A stretch of 64,000 bases of DNA from contig NZ_GL476319.1 of NCBI RefSeq assembly GCF_000148725.1, forward strand, positions 794,681 through 858,680, read 5' to 3'. Positions 1 through 8,415 of the stretch are shown one piece after another. The translations under genes and the position numbers were made by a program. Source of the stretch: Roseibium sp. TrichSKD4 (GTDB lineage: Bacteria; Pseudomonadota; Alphaproteobacteria; Rhizobiales; Stappiaceae). Numbering within the stretch: the stretch's first letter is position 1; each line of letters starts with the position of its first letter. A model generated the notes under the pieces. It was not told the origin of the DNA. It was given only the letters and a program-made list of their open reading frames with translations, and ran no database searches.

Positions 1-391
1 GGCTGCTGCCCACAAAGGCCACGACATCAAACGTGCCGCGAGGTGCAGGTGGCTCGGCCTCAAACCACTCCACAATTTCAGGGCGGACAGACAAGGAAGC
101 CATCGCTGTTTCCACCGCCTGAAGTGTGCCCTTGTAGATGTGAATCTCTTCGGCAAACTCCACGACTAGGCGCTTGGTCTCGATCGGCCACTTGTCGTTC
201 CAATGGTCGACACTTTCCTCCCAGGCAAGGAAGGGCAGCTCCTCAACTGGACAATTCAAGGGAAGCGTTACAGTGGCAAGCGTTGCGATCGCGGCATCGA
301 GCTGGGCAGAATATCCGACCGATGCAACGCGCCGCTCATGATCATCTGCGTAAGGGGGCAAGAGGCCAGCGTGGTTCGATAACTCAACCAT
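1..391 (-). CDS. Phage tail protein I (P2 gpI-like), partial
   Basis: The frame is open from ATG at 391 to the window edge, giving about 130 residues; the C-terminus lies outside. The stretch LPFLAWEESVDHW followed by IHIYKGT and EWFE is the signature of P2-type tail protein I, a baseplate component of contractile tails. The start overlaps the stop of the J gene by 8 bp, as expected in a V-W-J-I tail operon. Family assignment is from recognised motifs; the missing end cannot be assessed. Confidence 0.85.
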   Translation of the reverse strand, partial: MVELSNHAGLLPPYADDHERRVASVGYSAQLDAAIATLATVTLPLNCPVEELPFLAWEESVDHWNDKWPIETKRLVVEFAEEIHIYKGTLQAVETAMASLSVRPEIVEWFEAEPPAPRGTFDVVAFVGSS

Positions 392-1295
392 CGATCACCT
401 CCACCGACAATTCGACATCGATGTGAGCGGCTTCAAATTCGCCGATCTCGATTCCGGATCCGATCGGATTGCCATCGAGAAGCAGAATGACTTCGTGAAC
501 ACCTGCCACCTGAAGCGAGGCGTGAAGCGCAGAAACCGGAAGCGATTTGGCGATCGAGCGGCGGCTTTCAAGATAGGTGTCGATATTCGCCTGTGCGGTC
601 TCCTCGACCAGCTTCCAGGACGGCCCCGGAAACACCCGCAAGATGGCACTTAAAACATGATGACGAATGGTAGCCGACTGGACATTCACCCTGTCGGCAA
701 GCGGCCTGCGGTTCTTTGCCGTGGTTGCTTCAACGACCATGGCGAGCAGCTCTTCAGCGGCAGTGCCATCTCCAGCTTCTGCCAGAATGGTAATCAGGAC
801 ATCACACGGCTCCGGAGAGACTGCCGTTGCATCCGCAACACCTGGTACCGACAAGGCCCAAAAGACATAAGCCCCTTCAGGCCCAGCCGTTGAATAGCTT
901 TCAGGGCCGAGCTGGATCCGACGACGATAGTCTTCATCACTTTCATAAACCGGTTCGCGCGGCGGGTTGGCTGTCGGATCGCCTGCATCCAGAACAAGGC
1001 GTTTGATCTTGCGACGGCGCGAAGCCCCGATGATATCGAGATCGGACCCGGTGGCGGTGGCAAGACGGGTTGCGCTGGCTGCTTCATTGATCCGTGTCCG
1101 GAGCAGACTTTCCACCCAGGCATCAGTGCCGAAATGCGCACGCACCGGCTCAAACTCGGTTTCATCTTCGAAGTCCGGATAAAGCTCTGCATACTTGTCG
1201 CGCTGGCGCTGTTGCAAGACATCGACATGAACCGGCTCAACCAGCTTGGGAGCCGGTAGCCCCGGCAACTCAATGATGTCGTCAAACCGGCTCAA
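384..1295 (-). CDS. Baseplate J family protein (P2 gpJ / Mu gp47-like)
   Basis: About 303 residues, the usual size for P2-type J. The N-terminal RFDDIIELPGLPAPKLVEP and the middle part with GPEGAYVFWA and DVLITILA match the baseplate J family, which forms the wedge of contractile-tail baseplates. The frame opens with TTG at 1295, which overlaps the stop of the W gene (ATTGA), so translation is probably coupled to W. It ends inside the tail-protein-I start. If W translation stops early at the amber codon described below, coupling could reduce J expression. Confidence 0.88.
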   Translation of the reverse strand: MSRFDDIIELPGLPAPKLVEPVHVDVLQQRQRDKYAELYPDFEDETEFEPVRAHFGTDAWVESLLRTRINEAASATRLATATGSDLDIIGASRRRKIKRLVLDAGDPTANPPREPVYESDEDYRRRIQLGPESYSTAGPEGAYVFWALSVPGVADATAVSPEPCDVLITILAEAGDGTAAEELLAMVVEATTAKNRRPLADRVNVQSATIRHHVLSAILRVFPGPSWKLVEETAQANIDTYLESRRSIAKSLPVSALHASLQVAGVHEVILLLDGNPIGSGIEIGEFEAAHIDVELSVEVIDG

Positions 1296-1627
1296 TGGAT
1301 CAACTCCGACAGATCAAGAGGTTTCCCGGTTTCCCGGCTGGTTGCTTCCAGAGACAGTTTTCGGCGCCCGTCCGCGTCCCCATCGACAAAGAAGATCCGG
1401 GTCAGCTCACAGCGCTTTTCATGGGTGGTAATTGCCCCGGCGATGGCGGCGCAAATGGCAAGCTCGTAAAGCGCGGTGCCGGGAACACCGATGGCCTACG
1501 GCAGGGAACAGGCAAGCTCGCGGCGCAAGATCAGGGAATGACGGGTCACGATCAGGCGGCGGATTGACTGGACAATCCGTGCATCACCGTAAAGCGGCTT
1601 TCCTGTTCTTGCGTCATAACCCGCCAT
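1292..1627 (-). pseudogene. Baseplate W (GPW/gp25 family) gene with in-frame amber codon
   Basis: Reading from ATG at 1627 gives MAGYDARTGKPL, then IVQSIRRLIVTRHSLILRR, and a frame that stays in register to TGA at 1292-1294, 111 codons long. The start, length and position between V and J are those of baseplate W. Codon 44 is TAG (1496-1498), just after CSLP, where relatives as I remember them continue LPELI or LPDLI. The preceding TRHS also looks one residue shorter than the usual TP-x-GS. Downstream sequence (CELTRIFFVDGDADGRRKL) is still W-like, so this is a point lesion, a sequencing error, or a suppressed codon. I call it a probable pseudogene. Confidence 0.75.
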
Positions 1628-1631
1628 TTAC

Positions 1632-1889
1632 TTATGACCTTGGCTTTGAGGTTTTGGAGCCAGACGATCGGGACGAACTGTCCGATTTGGGTTCGCCAGC
1701 CTTGCTAACGTTCTGGTCAGAACGGCGTTTCAGGATCCCGTTCAAAACCGCAAACCGCGCCTGGGCCTCCGTCAGCTGAAGGCCGTTTTTCTGGACCTCT
1801 TCGTCCTTCGGATCGACCCACACGCCCTTGTGGTTGAATTTCTTCAAAACGTCATAGGTGTGTGTTTGAGGTTTGGTGGTCTCGCTCAT
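1632..1889 (-). CDS. Small phage protein between baseplate V and W
   Basis: 85 residues. The core TYDVLKKFNHKGVWV followed by LQLTEAQARFAVLNGIL resembles small phage structural-module proteins that carry a short beta strand and a Lxx-A helix; the C-terminal 25 residues are Ser/Lys-rich and probably disordered. Its ATG overlaps the V stop codon (ATGA), so it belongs to the tail operon. No function can be assigned from sequence. Confidence 0.7.
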   Translation of the reverse strand: MSETTKPQTHTYDVLKKFNHKGVWVDPKDEEVQKNGLQLTEAQARFAVLNGILKRRSDQNVSKAGEPKSDSSSRSSGSKTSKPRS

Positions 1890-2395
1890 AACGGAACTCC
1901 GGTTGGGGATGGGCCGGGCACAACATCCTTGTGCTTGTGGTCATGGCCGACATTCTTGGCGTTGTGGGTGAAGCTTGCGCCGGTCACATCGAACGCACCG
2001 TCGATCGTCACGTCGCCGACAAAGGCAAAGCCATTACCATCGATCGTGAGGGTCTTTCCTTCAGGAGAAATCAGCTTCAAGATGCCGGTATCGGTGGAGG
2101 CTGCGGGATCGGCATCGCTGGGAAGGCCGGGAAAGAACGTGCCCTGGGCCGGATCGCCGCCTGCGCAAAGGAGAATGCCTTGCGCTCCTGCTCCTGCCGG
2201 GGCATCTACCTTCCAGCCACCCGCTGACATGGAGGCTTGGGGAACTTCTCCGGAGACAAAGCCGGTATCGTCCTCAACGATCAGCTTGCCGTTCCTGTTT
2301 TCCTTCACCCGGACCCGGCGCACGACATTCGCCGTAACACGTTCCAGCTCGACAATGCGGGCGTTCATTTTTCGCAAAAGGTGATCAAGAGGCAT
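1886..2395 (-). CDS. Baseplate assembly protein V (P2 gpV / Mu gp45-like)
   Basis: I take ATG at 2395 because GGGAGG lies about 6 nt upstream; the reading frame extends further 5' but that part overlaps the previous gene. The product of about 169 residues begins MPLDHLLRKMNARIVELERV, a coiled-coil-like start, then beta-rich sequence with VRVKENRNGKLIVEDD and a C-terminal GHDHKHKDV stretch. The His-rich end recalls the metal-binding apex of phage spike proteins. The V family forms the central spike that punctures the outer membrane. Confidence 0.8.
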   Translation of the reverse strand: MPLDHLLRKMNARIVELERVTANVVRRVRVKENRNGKLIVEDDTGFVSGEVPQASMSAGGWKVDAPAGAGAQGILLCAGGDPAQGTFFPGLPSDADPAASTDTGILKLISPEGKTLTIDGNGFAFVGDVTIDGAFDVTGASFTHNAKNVGHDHKHKDVVPGPSPTGVPL

Positions 2396-2915
2396 CGGCA
2401 ATCCCTCCCACTTGAGGCCCACCGCGAAGAGCATTGTCGCTGCCAAAAATATGGAAGCTTTGCGTCCACTCGATCGTCCAGAGGGTCGAACCCTTCCGGT
2501 CAAGGCTTTGCGAATAGTTGTTGGCAGCTGTCAGGTTCTTGGGAACGCTGGCCCCGGATATCCCGAACCGGTTGCCACCTTGCCCGGTAATGAAGTCCAC
2601 CATCTCAAAGGCCGCGTCTGACAGATGAAGCGCCTGAGTGTTCCGTTTGTCCGGTGCCGGAATGAGGAACACCCCGAGACGAAGCGTGTGGATCGGGACG
2701 CCGTTTGCGTGTCTGGCGACCTCGACCAGGCGGCCAATGGCAACCAGTGCGCAGCCCTGATTAGGAACCGTATTGTTCACCAGCCACTGTTCGCTCAAGT
2801 GTCCGGGAGCAGCTTTGACCATCGCACCTTTGCGGAACAGGCCCGCTGCATCGATGGCGGCAACAATTGCGATCTGGATGGCGCTATAGGATCTGGGCTT
2901 CAGGAACTCCATCAA
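2385..2915 (-). CDS. Mu gp37-like (DUF1834-type) phage protein
   Basis: 176 residues, overlapping the tail-completion gene upstream by 4 bp (ATGA) and the V start downstream by 11 bp. The middle part GCALVAIGRLVEVARHANGVP and VFLIPAPDKRNTQ fits the tail-associated gp37 position in Mu-like phages, where a DUF1834 protein follows the DUF1320 and virion-morphogenesis genes. The call rests on gene order and general composition more than on a strong motif, so the family name is tentative. Confidence 0.55.
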   Translation of the reverse strand: MMEFLKPRSYSAIQIAIVAAIDAAGLFRKGAMVKAAPGHLSEQWLVNNTVPNQGCALVAIGRLVEVARHANGVPIHTLRLGVFLIPAPDKRNTQALHLSDAAFEMVDFITGQGGNRFGISGASVPKNLTAANNYSQSLDRKGSTLWTIEWTQSFHIFGSDNALRGGPQVGGIADAS

Positions 2916-3388
2916 AGCAGCTCCCCAATAAAGCGAAGCGCCATGGCCTCATGTTCACGGCCATCACGATCACTAAGTCCCAGATAGGGCCGCGCCGGGA
3001 TCGTGACAGACTGGGCAAAGACGGTTGCCCCACCTGCGGTGAACACCAGAACCTTGCCCTTTTTCGGCGTGATCGTGCCACCTTCCTGATGGATGGCAGC
3101 ATAGACCAGCGCTGACCCCCAAGCGACTTCACTGCCGCCTGCAAGTTGGTGGTCAATGCTGTCGGCAAGCCCGCCTTCGCGAAACAACGTGGACGTGCCT
3201 TCCTTGTTCGCCTTCCAGGACGTGCCATCGGGAGCGGCCTTGTCCTCCTCGATCCGGCGTTTGGTCTGGCTTGCGCCGAGCGCGCCGTGACTGTCCAGCA
3301 ACTCGCGCTGGTCAAGATCTGCAAGCCGCCCGATCGCTGCGATCGGTTGCTCAAAATCGAGTGTGGTGATGAAGTCGATCCCGGACAT
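2912..3388 (-). CDS. Phage virion morphogenesis / tail completion protein (P2 gpS, Mu gpG family)
   Basis: 158 residues with the family signature: QTKRRIEEDKAAPDGTSWKA near residue 42, LFREGGLADSI, SALVYAAIHQEGG and the C-terminal IPARPYLGLSDRD. Members are needed for joining heads and tails. The gene starts 3 bp after the DUF1320 stop and overlaps the next gene by ATGA. In Mu itself gpG sits next to gpF; here it sits inside the tail operon, as in P2-type tails. Confidence 0.88.
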   Translation of the reverse strand: MSGIDFITTLDFEQPIAAIGRLADLDQRELLDSHGALGASQTKRRIEEDKAAPDGTSWKANKEGTSTLFREGGLADSIDHQLAGGSEVAWGSALVYAAIHQEGGTITPKKGKVLVFTAGGATVFAQSVTIPARPYLGLSDRDGREHEAMALRFIGELL

Positions 3389-3391
3389 GGC

Positions 3392-3841
3392 TCACCAGTC
3401 CTTCAGGCTGTCGCGGGAGAACAGCTTTTCGCTGGACGTGAACTGGACATCAGCAGACGAGGCCGGGGATGTGCTGCCAGCCTCGCCGCCGCTGCTTGAA
3501 GCCACAGGCATGGGCAGGTCCGCCTTGCCCGCGCCGATGGCTTTCAGATAGTCGATCGAAGACTTGTAACGTGTCTCGATCTGTTCGCTGACCTGGTTGG
3601 CCGTGCGCGCCATATGGTAGGTGCCAATGGCAATGCAATGAACCTTCAGAACCCGAAGCGCACCCTCATGGCGAACCGGGATCGTGTAGCGGCTCGCAAG
3701 CCAACCATTCATTTCTTCAGAGGCAGCATCAAGCGCGTGGTCAACCGCAGCAATATCCGTCTCGCCGTCGCCGTCGAGATCGCCAATATAGGACTGGCTG
3801 TGTTCAGCCTTCAGCCAGTCGTCTGCCGTTGCATATGCCAT
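3392..3841 (-). CDS. Mu gp36-like protein (DUF1320)
   Basis: 149 residues beginning MAYATADDWLKAEHSQSYIGD, with ALDAASEEMNGWLASRYTIPV and LKVHCIAIGTYHMA, the typical helix-rich DUF1320 head-tail connector pattern. The last 40 residues are Ser/Gly-rich. It follows the HI1506-like gene after 46 bp and precedes the virion-morphogenesis gene by 3 bp. A head-completion or connector role is inferred from position. Confidence 0.85.
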   Translation of the reverse strand: MAYATADDWLKAEHSQSYIGDLDGDGETDIAAVDHALDAASEEMNGWLASRYTIPVRHEGALRVLKVHCIAIGTYHMARTANQVSEQIETRYKSSIDYLKAIGAGKADLPMPVASSSGGEAGSTSPASSADVQFTSSEKLFSRDSLKDW

Positions 3842-3887
3842 TTTAAAGTGCCTCGTTGGATTAATGGCCGCTTAAATGCCGGTTAAA

Positions 3888-4331
3888 TCAGCTGTCGTTC
3901 TTTGGCGGTGCCCACTTGGCGACAAGCTCGTTGCGCTTATCTTCCGAAAGCGAACCGAGCGCTGTCGTGACTTCCGCCTTGGTGACATCCCGGCCAAGAC
4001 GCTTCTTCAATTCGCCAAGGTTCGGACTGCCGTCCTTGTTCAGATCCTTTTCCGGATCGAGTTCGAAGAACACAGCTTTCAAGGCTGCCTCCAGATGGGC
4101 GGCAGCTGCACCTGGTGTCGGTTCCGGCTCTGCCGATGGCTCCGCACGGCTCACCTTTTCAAAGCGCAGGGACAGGACCGGATCATCTTCCAGCTGCTTC
4201 AGCTGGGTTTCAGTCAGATCAGAGATTGCGATCGCAATGTCTTTTCCAGCCGGGAACTTACGGCCAATGCGCCAACGCTCGCGCGCGGCCTTGACCATGA
4301 CGATCGAATTGGAAGGCGCGTTATCATCCAT
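3888..4331 (-). CDS. HI1506-related (Mu gp35-like) phage protein
   Basis: I choose ATG at 4331 (MDDNAPSNSIVMVKAARERW); the open frame extends to 4394 but the extra residues look noncoding. Residues 12-55 (RERWRIGRKFPAGKDIAIAI then LTETQLKQLEDDPVLSL) match the N-terminal HI1506 domain that follows the major head gene in Mu-like phages. The C-terminal half is charged and helical (LGELKKRLGRDVTKAEVTTAL) and may be a SAP-like or FluMu-type extension. Function unknown. Confidence 0.75.
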   Translation of the reverse strand: MDDNAPSNSIVMVKAARERWRIGRKFPAGKDIAIAISDLTETQLKQLEDDPVLSLRFEKVSRAEPSAEPEPTPGAAAAHLEAALKAVFFELDPEKDLNKDGSPNLGELKKRLGRDVTKAEVTTALGSLSEDKRNELVAKWAPPKNDS

Positions 4332-4439
4332 TGGAACTTTTTCCTTCAGTTCGAAGAGCTGCCCCTGCGGCCCAAACGCCACACATGAAGCCAATGAGGA
4401 GGCCGCAGAGGAATGTGAGAAAAACCAGCATCAAGGGTC

Positions 4440-5339
4440 TCAGTCGAGATAGGCGCTGACTTGGAGCTTGACGGCTCCCTTGAGGATGTTGTCGGATCCG
4501 TCCTGTTTGCGCGCCGTTTCCAGAAGCTCACGTGCCTTCCACTGGTTGGAAGACCCAACGACCAGGAGTGTCGGCCTGATGGCGAGCTTGCCGCCTTCAT
4601 CGTTCTCAAGGGATGTCATGGCAGAGACAGCGGCCTTGAAGTTTTCCTCGTTCAGCTCCGCCCTGGAACCAAATGCCATCTGCCAGAAGCTGTAACCGGC
4701 ATTCGCGCGCGCCTCGACCCCGTAGAGGAACTTGTTCTTCATAAAGACACGTTCAGAGCTGTTCGGGTCGATCAGCTGACTGAACTCGGGCTTTAGCCGC
4801 AACTGCCACACAATTGGCTTCACGGCCTGGCTGAGATCAAGGAGGAACCAGGCTGGGCCATTTCCGTCTTGCATGTTGGAAACGGTGCGACGTTTACCAG
4901 ACTGTTCGGATCCAACCGGGTGGTCGGTGTCAAAGAAGTTCTGACCATCGTAGCAGGTGGTGGAGAACCCGGCTGAAAGCACCGGCCAGACCACCTCATC
5001 CGGCCAGCGGGAGACCGCCCGGCCCATTGCCTTGAAGCGACCGGCATAGACGCCGATATTGTCGTCCTGGATTTTGTACTTATCCACCTCGACGGTTGAT
5101 TCAAACGGCTTGTTCCGGATCTTGTAGCTTTCGCCGGAGAGCTGTTTAATGACACGTTCGCCGATCCACTCACGAAGGGACGGCCAGTCACCCAGCCAAC
5201 CATATTCGTTTTCCGAAGACGTTGACGGGATCTCGTCGGCGATCATGTTCCAGGTTGGCGTGTACTCTGTAAGGCCGTCCTGGTAATTCTTACGGAAGCC
5301 AACGCTCAAGGCGTTGAGGTTCTGTGCTGTGATATCCAT
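4440..5339 (-). CDS. Mu-like major head subunit (gpT family)
   Basis: 299 residues, the normal gpT length. The N-terminus MDITAQNLNALSVGFRKNYQ and the blocks YGWLGDWPSLREWIGERV, NKPFESTVEVDKYKIQDDN and FFDTDHPVG are hallmarks of the Mu gpT capsid protein. It builds the icosahedral shell on the scaffold derived from the protease gene. It lies downstream of the protease and cement genes in the second late operon, 12 bp after the cement gene. Confidence 0.93.
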   Translation of the reverse strand: MDITAQNLNALSVGFRKNYQDGLTEYTPTWNMIADEIPSTSSENEYGWLGDWPSLREWIGERVIKQLSGESYKIRNKPFESTVEVDKYKIQDDNIGVYAGRFKAMGRAVSRWPDEVVWPVLSAGFSTTCYDGQNFFDTDHPVGSEQSGKRRTVSNMQDGNGPAWFLLDLSQAVKPIVWQLRLKPEFSQLIDPNSSERVFMKNKFLYGVEARANAGYSFWQMAFGSRAELNEENFKAAVSAMTSLENDEGGKLAIRPTLLVVGSSNQWKARELLETARKQDGSDNILKGAVKLQVSAYLD

Positions 5340-5351
5340 GTCCCGCTTTCC

Positions 5352-5750
5352 TTAAAACTCGATCCAGACGCCGCCGTCCTGGACGTCACGCACGGTTCCC
5401 GCCTTCGACCGGGTGCCGCCGCCATCGGTTGCCGCGACCGTTTCATCGTCAACGATGAAGCAAGGCTGGTTGATTTGGACACGGGTGATCGGATCCGCGT
5501 CATCGATGACGAGGAAAAACCAGTCATCGCGCTCAACCAGAACACTGGTCTCCCCATCGGCCTTGCCGGAATTGTCGGCAGGCTTCTCGGCAATCCCGAT
5601 CGCGGTCAGGCCAACGGCCTCATGGCCCGGTTTGGCAAGACCATTTTCCAGAACGACCAGAGCGCCACGGTGAATGACGCTTCCAGCTGCAACTGGAGCG
5701 GCGAGCTGGCGACCAGCCCGGCGATTGACATTCTTGGATGAAGACAGCAT
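5352..5750 (-). CDS. Putative capsid cement / decoration protein
   Basis: 132 residues, beta-rich. The N-terminal half, with PVAAGSVIHRGALVVLENGL and GIAEKPADN, resembles small capsid-cement proteins of the DUF2190 kind encoded between the protease and the major capsid genes. The stop and start with the protease share one base at 5750, so the two are translationally linked. Assignment depends on position and the AGxxIxxGALV pattern. Confidence 0.6.
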   Translation of the reverse strand: MLSSSKNVNRRAGRQLAAPVAAGSVIHRGALVVLENGLAKPGHEAVGLTAIGIAEKPADNSGKADGETSVLVERDDWFFLVIDDADPITRVQINQPCFIVDDETVAATDGGGTRSKAGTVRDVQDGGVWIEF

Positions 5751-6784
5751 CAGTCAGCCCCTCCATTGTTCGAAGCGGCCTTCAGCTCCTTGGCATACTC
5801 CTCTTCGGGTATACCGAGCTGGCTGGCGATCGCCTTTTGATCTCGGGACAAGGTTGCCTTTTGGGCCGGATCCTTGTCTTCAAGGCCCGAACTGTCGGCA
5901 AGACTGGTCGACGCCGTTTTGCCAATAAAGTCCTGGAACGCTTTCAGGCCATCGGCGCTGGCTCGGCAGGTGGCAAGGTGATAATCCTTGGAGGCTGGTG
6001 TGATCTTGCCATCCTTGATGGCCTGATCGACAACGCTTTCGGCATCTTGAGCAAGGCGTTCCTTTGCAGAATTCTCAGCCTTTTCCAGATCGCCCTTTAC
6101 CTTGTCGTAGTCCGCGCGCGGCACGAACTTTTGAAGATCGGGATGCTCGGCCCTGTTGAGAGCCTTGTCCCGATCTTCGGCAAGGCCGCCAACCTTGTCT
6201 AAAATGGCATTGTCGGACGCTTCATCCGCAAGGCCGAGCTTGCGGCACAGCGCCTTTCGCTGCTCCTTGTCCATGGAGGATGTTCCTTCACTGTCGTGGT
6301 GGGTGTCTAAGTCGACTGAGCGCTGAGACCGATTGAGCGCCGTCAGCTTCAGGTTTGGGTCAAGGGTCAGGGCCGCTGACGTCAGTTCCAGAAGATGACC
6401 GGACCGATTGAACCAGAATGCAGGTGAGATATGCCGGTACTCACGGCCCTCGACCTTGTTGCGACCAAGCTCGCTCCAGTCGGACTTGCCCCAGATCGAT
6501 CCGCCGTCTCTGATTTCCAGCTCGGTGATGTGACCTGCAACATCAATTGCCCGCCCGTCCGGCTCACGTTCACTTGCGTGTTCAAAGTCGATGGGGAGTG
6601 GTGACGGGCGGGCGGCGAACCTGTCGATCAGCTTTTGCGGATTGTCATTGATCCATGTGCGGCCATCATATCCGACAATGGCCTGACCTGCTGGCAGCAA
6701 CTCGATCCAGTCAGGAGCCTGACCGGAAGCGGTGCTGTTCAGGGCAAGACAGAGATTGCCGAGCTGGGTGGATTGATTTGCCAT
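5750..6784 (-). CDS. Mu-like prohead protease (gp I) with nested scaffold Z
   Basis: 344 residues. The N-terminal 170 residues carry the protease part: WIELLPAGQAIVGYDGRTW, LPIDFEHASE and GREYRHISPAFWF. From an internal in-frame ATG at 6274 (MDKEQRKALCRKLG), the C-terminal part is charged and helical, fitting the scaffold protein Z that Mu makes from an internal start; GAAGG lies 10 nt upstream of that ATG. The gene opens the second late operon, 37 bp from the palindrome at 6821-6838. Confidence 0.9.
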   Translation of the reverse strand: MANQSTQLGNLCLALNSTASGQAPDWIELLPAGQAIVGYDGRTWINDNPQKLIDRFAARPSPLPIDFEHASEREPDGRAIDVAGHITELEIRDGGSIWGKSDWSELGRNKVEGREYRHISPAFWFNRSGHLLELTSAALTLDPNLKLTALNRSQRSVDLDTHHDSEGTSSMDKEQRKALCRKLGLADEASDNAILDKVGGLAEDRDKALNRAEHPDLQKFVPRADYDKVKGDLEKAENSAKERLAQDAESVVDQAIKDGKITPASKDYHLATCRASADGLKAFQDFIGKTASTSLADSSGLEDKDPAQKATLSRDQKAIASQLGIPEEEYAKELKAASNNGGAD

Positions 6785-7217
6785 GAACGGGACTGTGCCC
6801 GCTCACCAACCCGCCATCTATGGTGACACATGTCACCAAAGGGATGAGATCACGATGAAGATATGGATCTGGAAGGCAGGGAAAGTTCAAGCCGTGATCG
6901 GCGAATCTTCGTCCAATCTGCCCCAAAAGTGGTCCCGATTGCAATCGGGCCTCTAACAAACACCATAACAGCGCCAGTTAAGGGGGTAGTAAATAGGCAG
7001 AATGCGCGAGAAGGAAAATTTCGGGGCTTCGTAGCCAATTGCCCTTCGATGCGCCTCAGTGGCCGTTTTTTAAGGTCGCGCTCCCATGTGCAGGATTGGA
7101 AGGATAAGCATGCATGTGGCAAAGGGACGATAATCCTGTTATAAAGGTCTTGCGGTCGTGCAAATCGATGGTGGCCTCGAAGCCACGGAAGATGTCGTTG
7201 TCCTTCCCTCGACCGTC
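6785..7217. other. 433-bp intergenic region between gpF and protease operons
   Basis: No convincing gene on either strand. It should hold the end of the lysis/head transcript and the promoter of the protease operon. Visible signals are the palindrome at 6821-6838 and a second symmetric block CCCGATT-GC-AATCGGG at 6934-6949 without a clear T-run. A 93-codon plus-strand frame (6863-7144) has no good ribosome binding site and no recognisable motif. Confidence 0.6.
6821..6838 (-). promoter_or_regulatory. Inverted repeat, candidate late-promoter operator (protease operon)
   Basis: TGGTGACA-CA-TGTCACCA, perfect 8-bp arms, 37 bp upstream of the protease start on the minus strand. The same arms with a GA spacer occur at 14829-14846 upstream of the endolysin. 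Mu has C-dependent late promoters at the equivalent places (PI and Plys), so this is probably the site of the Mor/C-type activator encoded at 14876-15301. Confidence 0.7.
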
Positions 7218-8408
7218 TTAATCTCCCTGCCACAATCCGTATCTCTTGATGTGCTGCTTCCGTCGTCCAGGGCTTGCCTGGAACAGTGTTGCAACATAGA
7301 GGAAGCCGTCTGCGCTCTTTCGGACAACCGCCCGCCATGTCAGGCCATCAATGCGGGACCAGAAATTGAGCCCGAGATTTTCGGCCCGCCGATCGGTCAC
7401 CTCTTCACGATCCAGTATCTTCTGCACATGGGCAAAACGGGACAAGTCAATGCGATCATGTTTGCCAAGCTTCGCGCGGATCGTATCGCTGGACACAACG
7501 ACAAGGGCAGATGGCGAACCAAGCTTTTGTGCAAGCTCCGGCACAAAAGCCACCGGCAAATGAACCCGTTCCCTCATCTTCGAATAGGCCAAGGGGGCAT
7601 CGCTCTCCCATAATTCCGATATCACTTGCTGCGCAACGCCAGGGTCATTGGTGCCTGTTTCGGCAAGGCGGGCATTCAGGTGATTGACCAGGTTGCGGGC
7701 ACGCGCCTTGCCGGGATTGGAGTTCCAGCCCGGATCAATCCCCACCGGGACTTTCTCAACTTCGCCGGTCCGGGAATTCGTAACCTCCCGATAGTCAATC
7801 TCCAGCTCGTCCGACACGCCGCCAAGTTCTTCAGCTTCTGATCCTGTTATCTGCCGGATCCAGCATTTGCAGCCCCAGCCATTTGGCGGAAACCATTCAT
7901 TCCAGATTGGATCGTCGACCGGGCGGATCGTACCTTCACGCGCCACATGATGGGGACGGTGCCGCTCACTCGGGCCAAGACGATAGACAAAATAGGGTAA
8001 CGCCCGTTTGGTCCGCTGTGCCCGTTCCCAATGCCCCGCTGCTCTGGCAGACCTCAAGTTGGCCCAATAGATGGTCTTAAGACGGCGCGGGCTTCCAAGC
8101 TGGACAGGATAAGTCTGACCTGTGCGCGGATCCGTCATGGTCTTTTTGCCCCACCAACCCTGTTTTTGCAGGATTGGAGTCAGGTTCGCCTGGAATTCCT
8201 GAAGGGTCTGACCGGACTTGATCGCGTGATCTACGGCCTCACGGATTGAACTCAGGACATCGAGCCTGGTTGCCTTGGCAACCGTCAACGCAAAGGCGTG
8301 TTCTTCAGCGCTGATGTCCCGGTAATGAAATGCCGGTTTGAGAGCCTTTTGATCAAAGTACCGGGAGATCTCCGGTGCAGGCGTGGTTTTGAAGGAGTAT
8401 CCGGCCAT
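7218..8408 (-). CDS. Mu gpF-like head morphogenesis protein with C-terminal PBECR2-like domain
   Basis: 396 residues. Residues 1-230 match Mu gpF: ALKPAFHYRDISAEEHAFAL, the helical middle, HHVAREGTI, and WNEWFPPNGWGCKCWIRQ, the Cys motif of the family. The last 115 residues (from LPVAFVPELAQKLG) form a separate domain with VVVSSDTIRAKLGKH, WRAVVRKSADGFLYVATLF and RRKQHIKRYG. This resembles the PBECR2 type of barnase/ColE5/RelE-like nuclease domains described on phage head proteins and thought to be injected with DNA. Family recognition is from memory; the nuclease activity is inference. Confidence 0.85.
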   Translation of the reverse strand: MAGYSFKTTPAPEISRYFDQKALKPAFHYRDISAEEHAFALTVAKATRLDVLSSIREAVDHAIKSGQTLQEFQANLTPILQKQGWWGKKTMTDPRTGQTYPVQLGSPRRLKTIYWANLRSARAAGHWERAQRTKRALPYFVYRLGPSERHRPHHVAREGTIRPVDDPIWNEWFPPNGWGCKCWIRQITGSEAEELGGVSDELEIDYREVTNSRTGEVEKVPVGIDPGWNSNPGKARARNLVNHLNARLAETGTNDPGVAQQVISELWESDAPLAYSKMRERVHLPVAFVPELAQKLGSPSALVVVSSDTIRAKLGKHDRIDLSRFAHVQKILDREEVTDRRAENLGLNFWSRIDGLTWRAVVRKSADGFLYVATLFQASPGRRKQHIKRYGLWQGD

Positions 8409-8415
8409 TCACCCG

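Noticed and set aside
6863-7144. 93-codon plus-strand frame in the gpF-protease gap
   Set aside because: No ribosome binding site, no recognisable motif, opposite to all phage late genes, and it covers a region expected to hold promoter and terminator.
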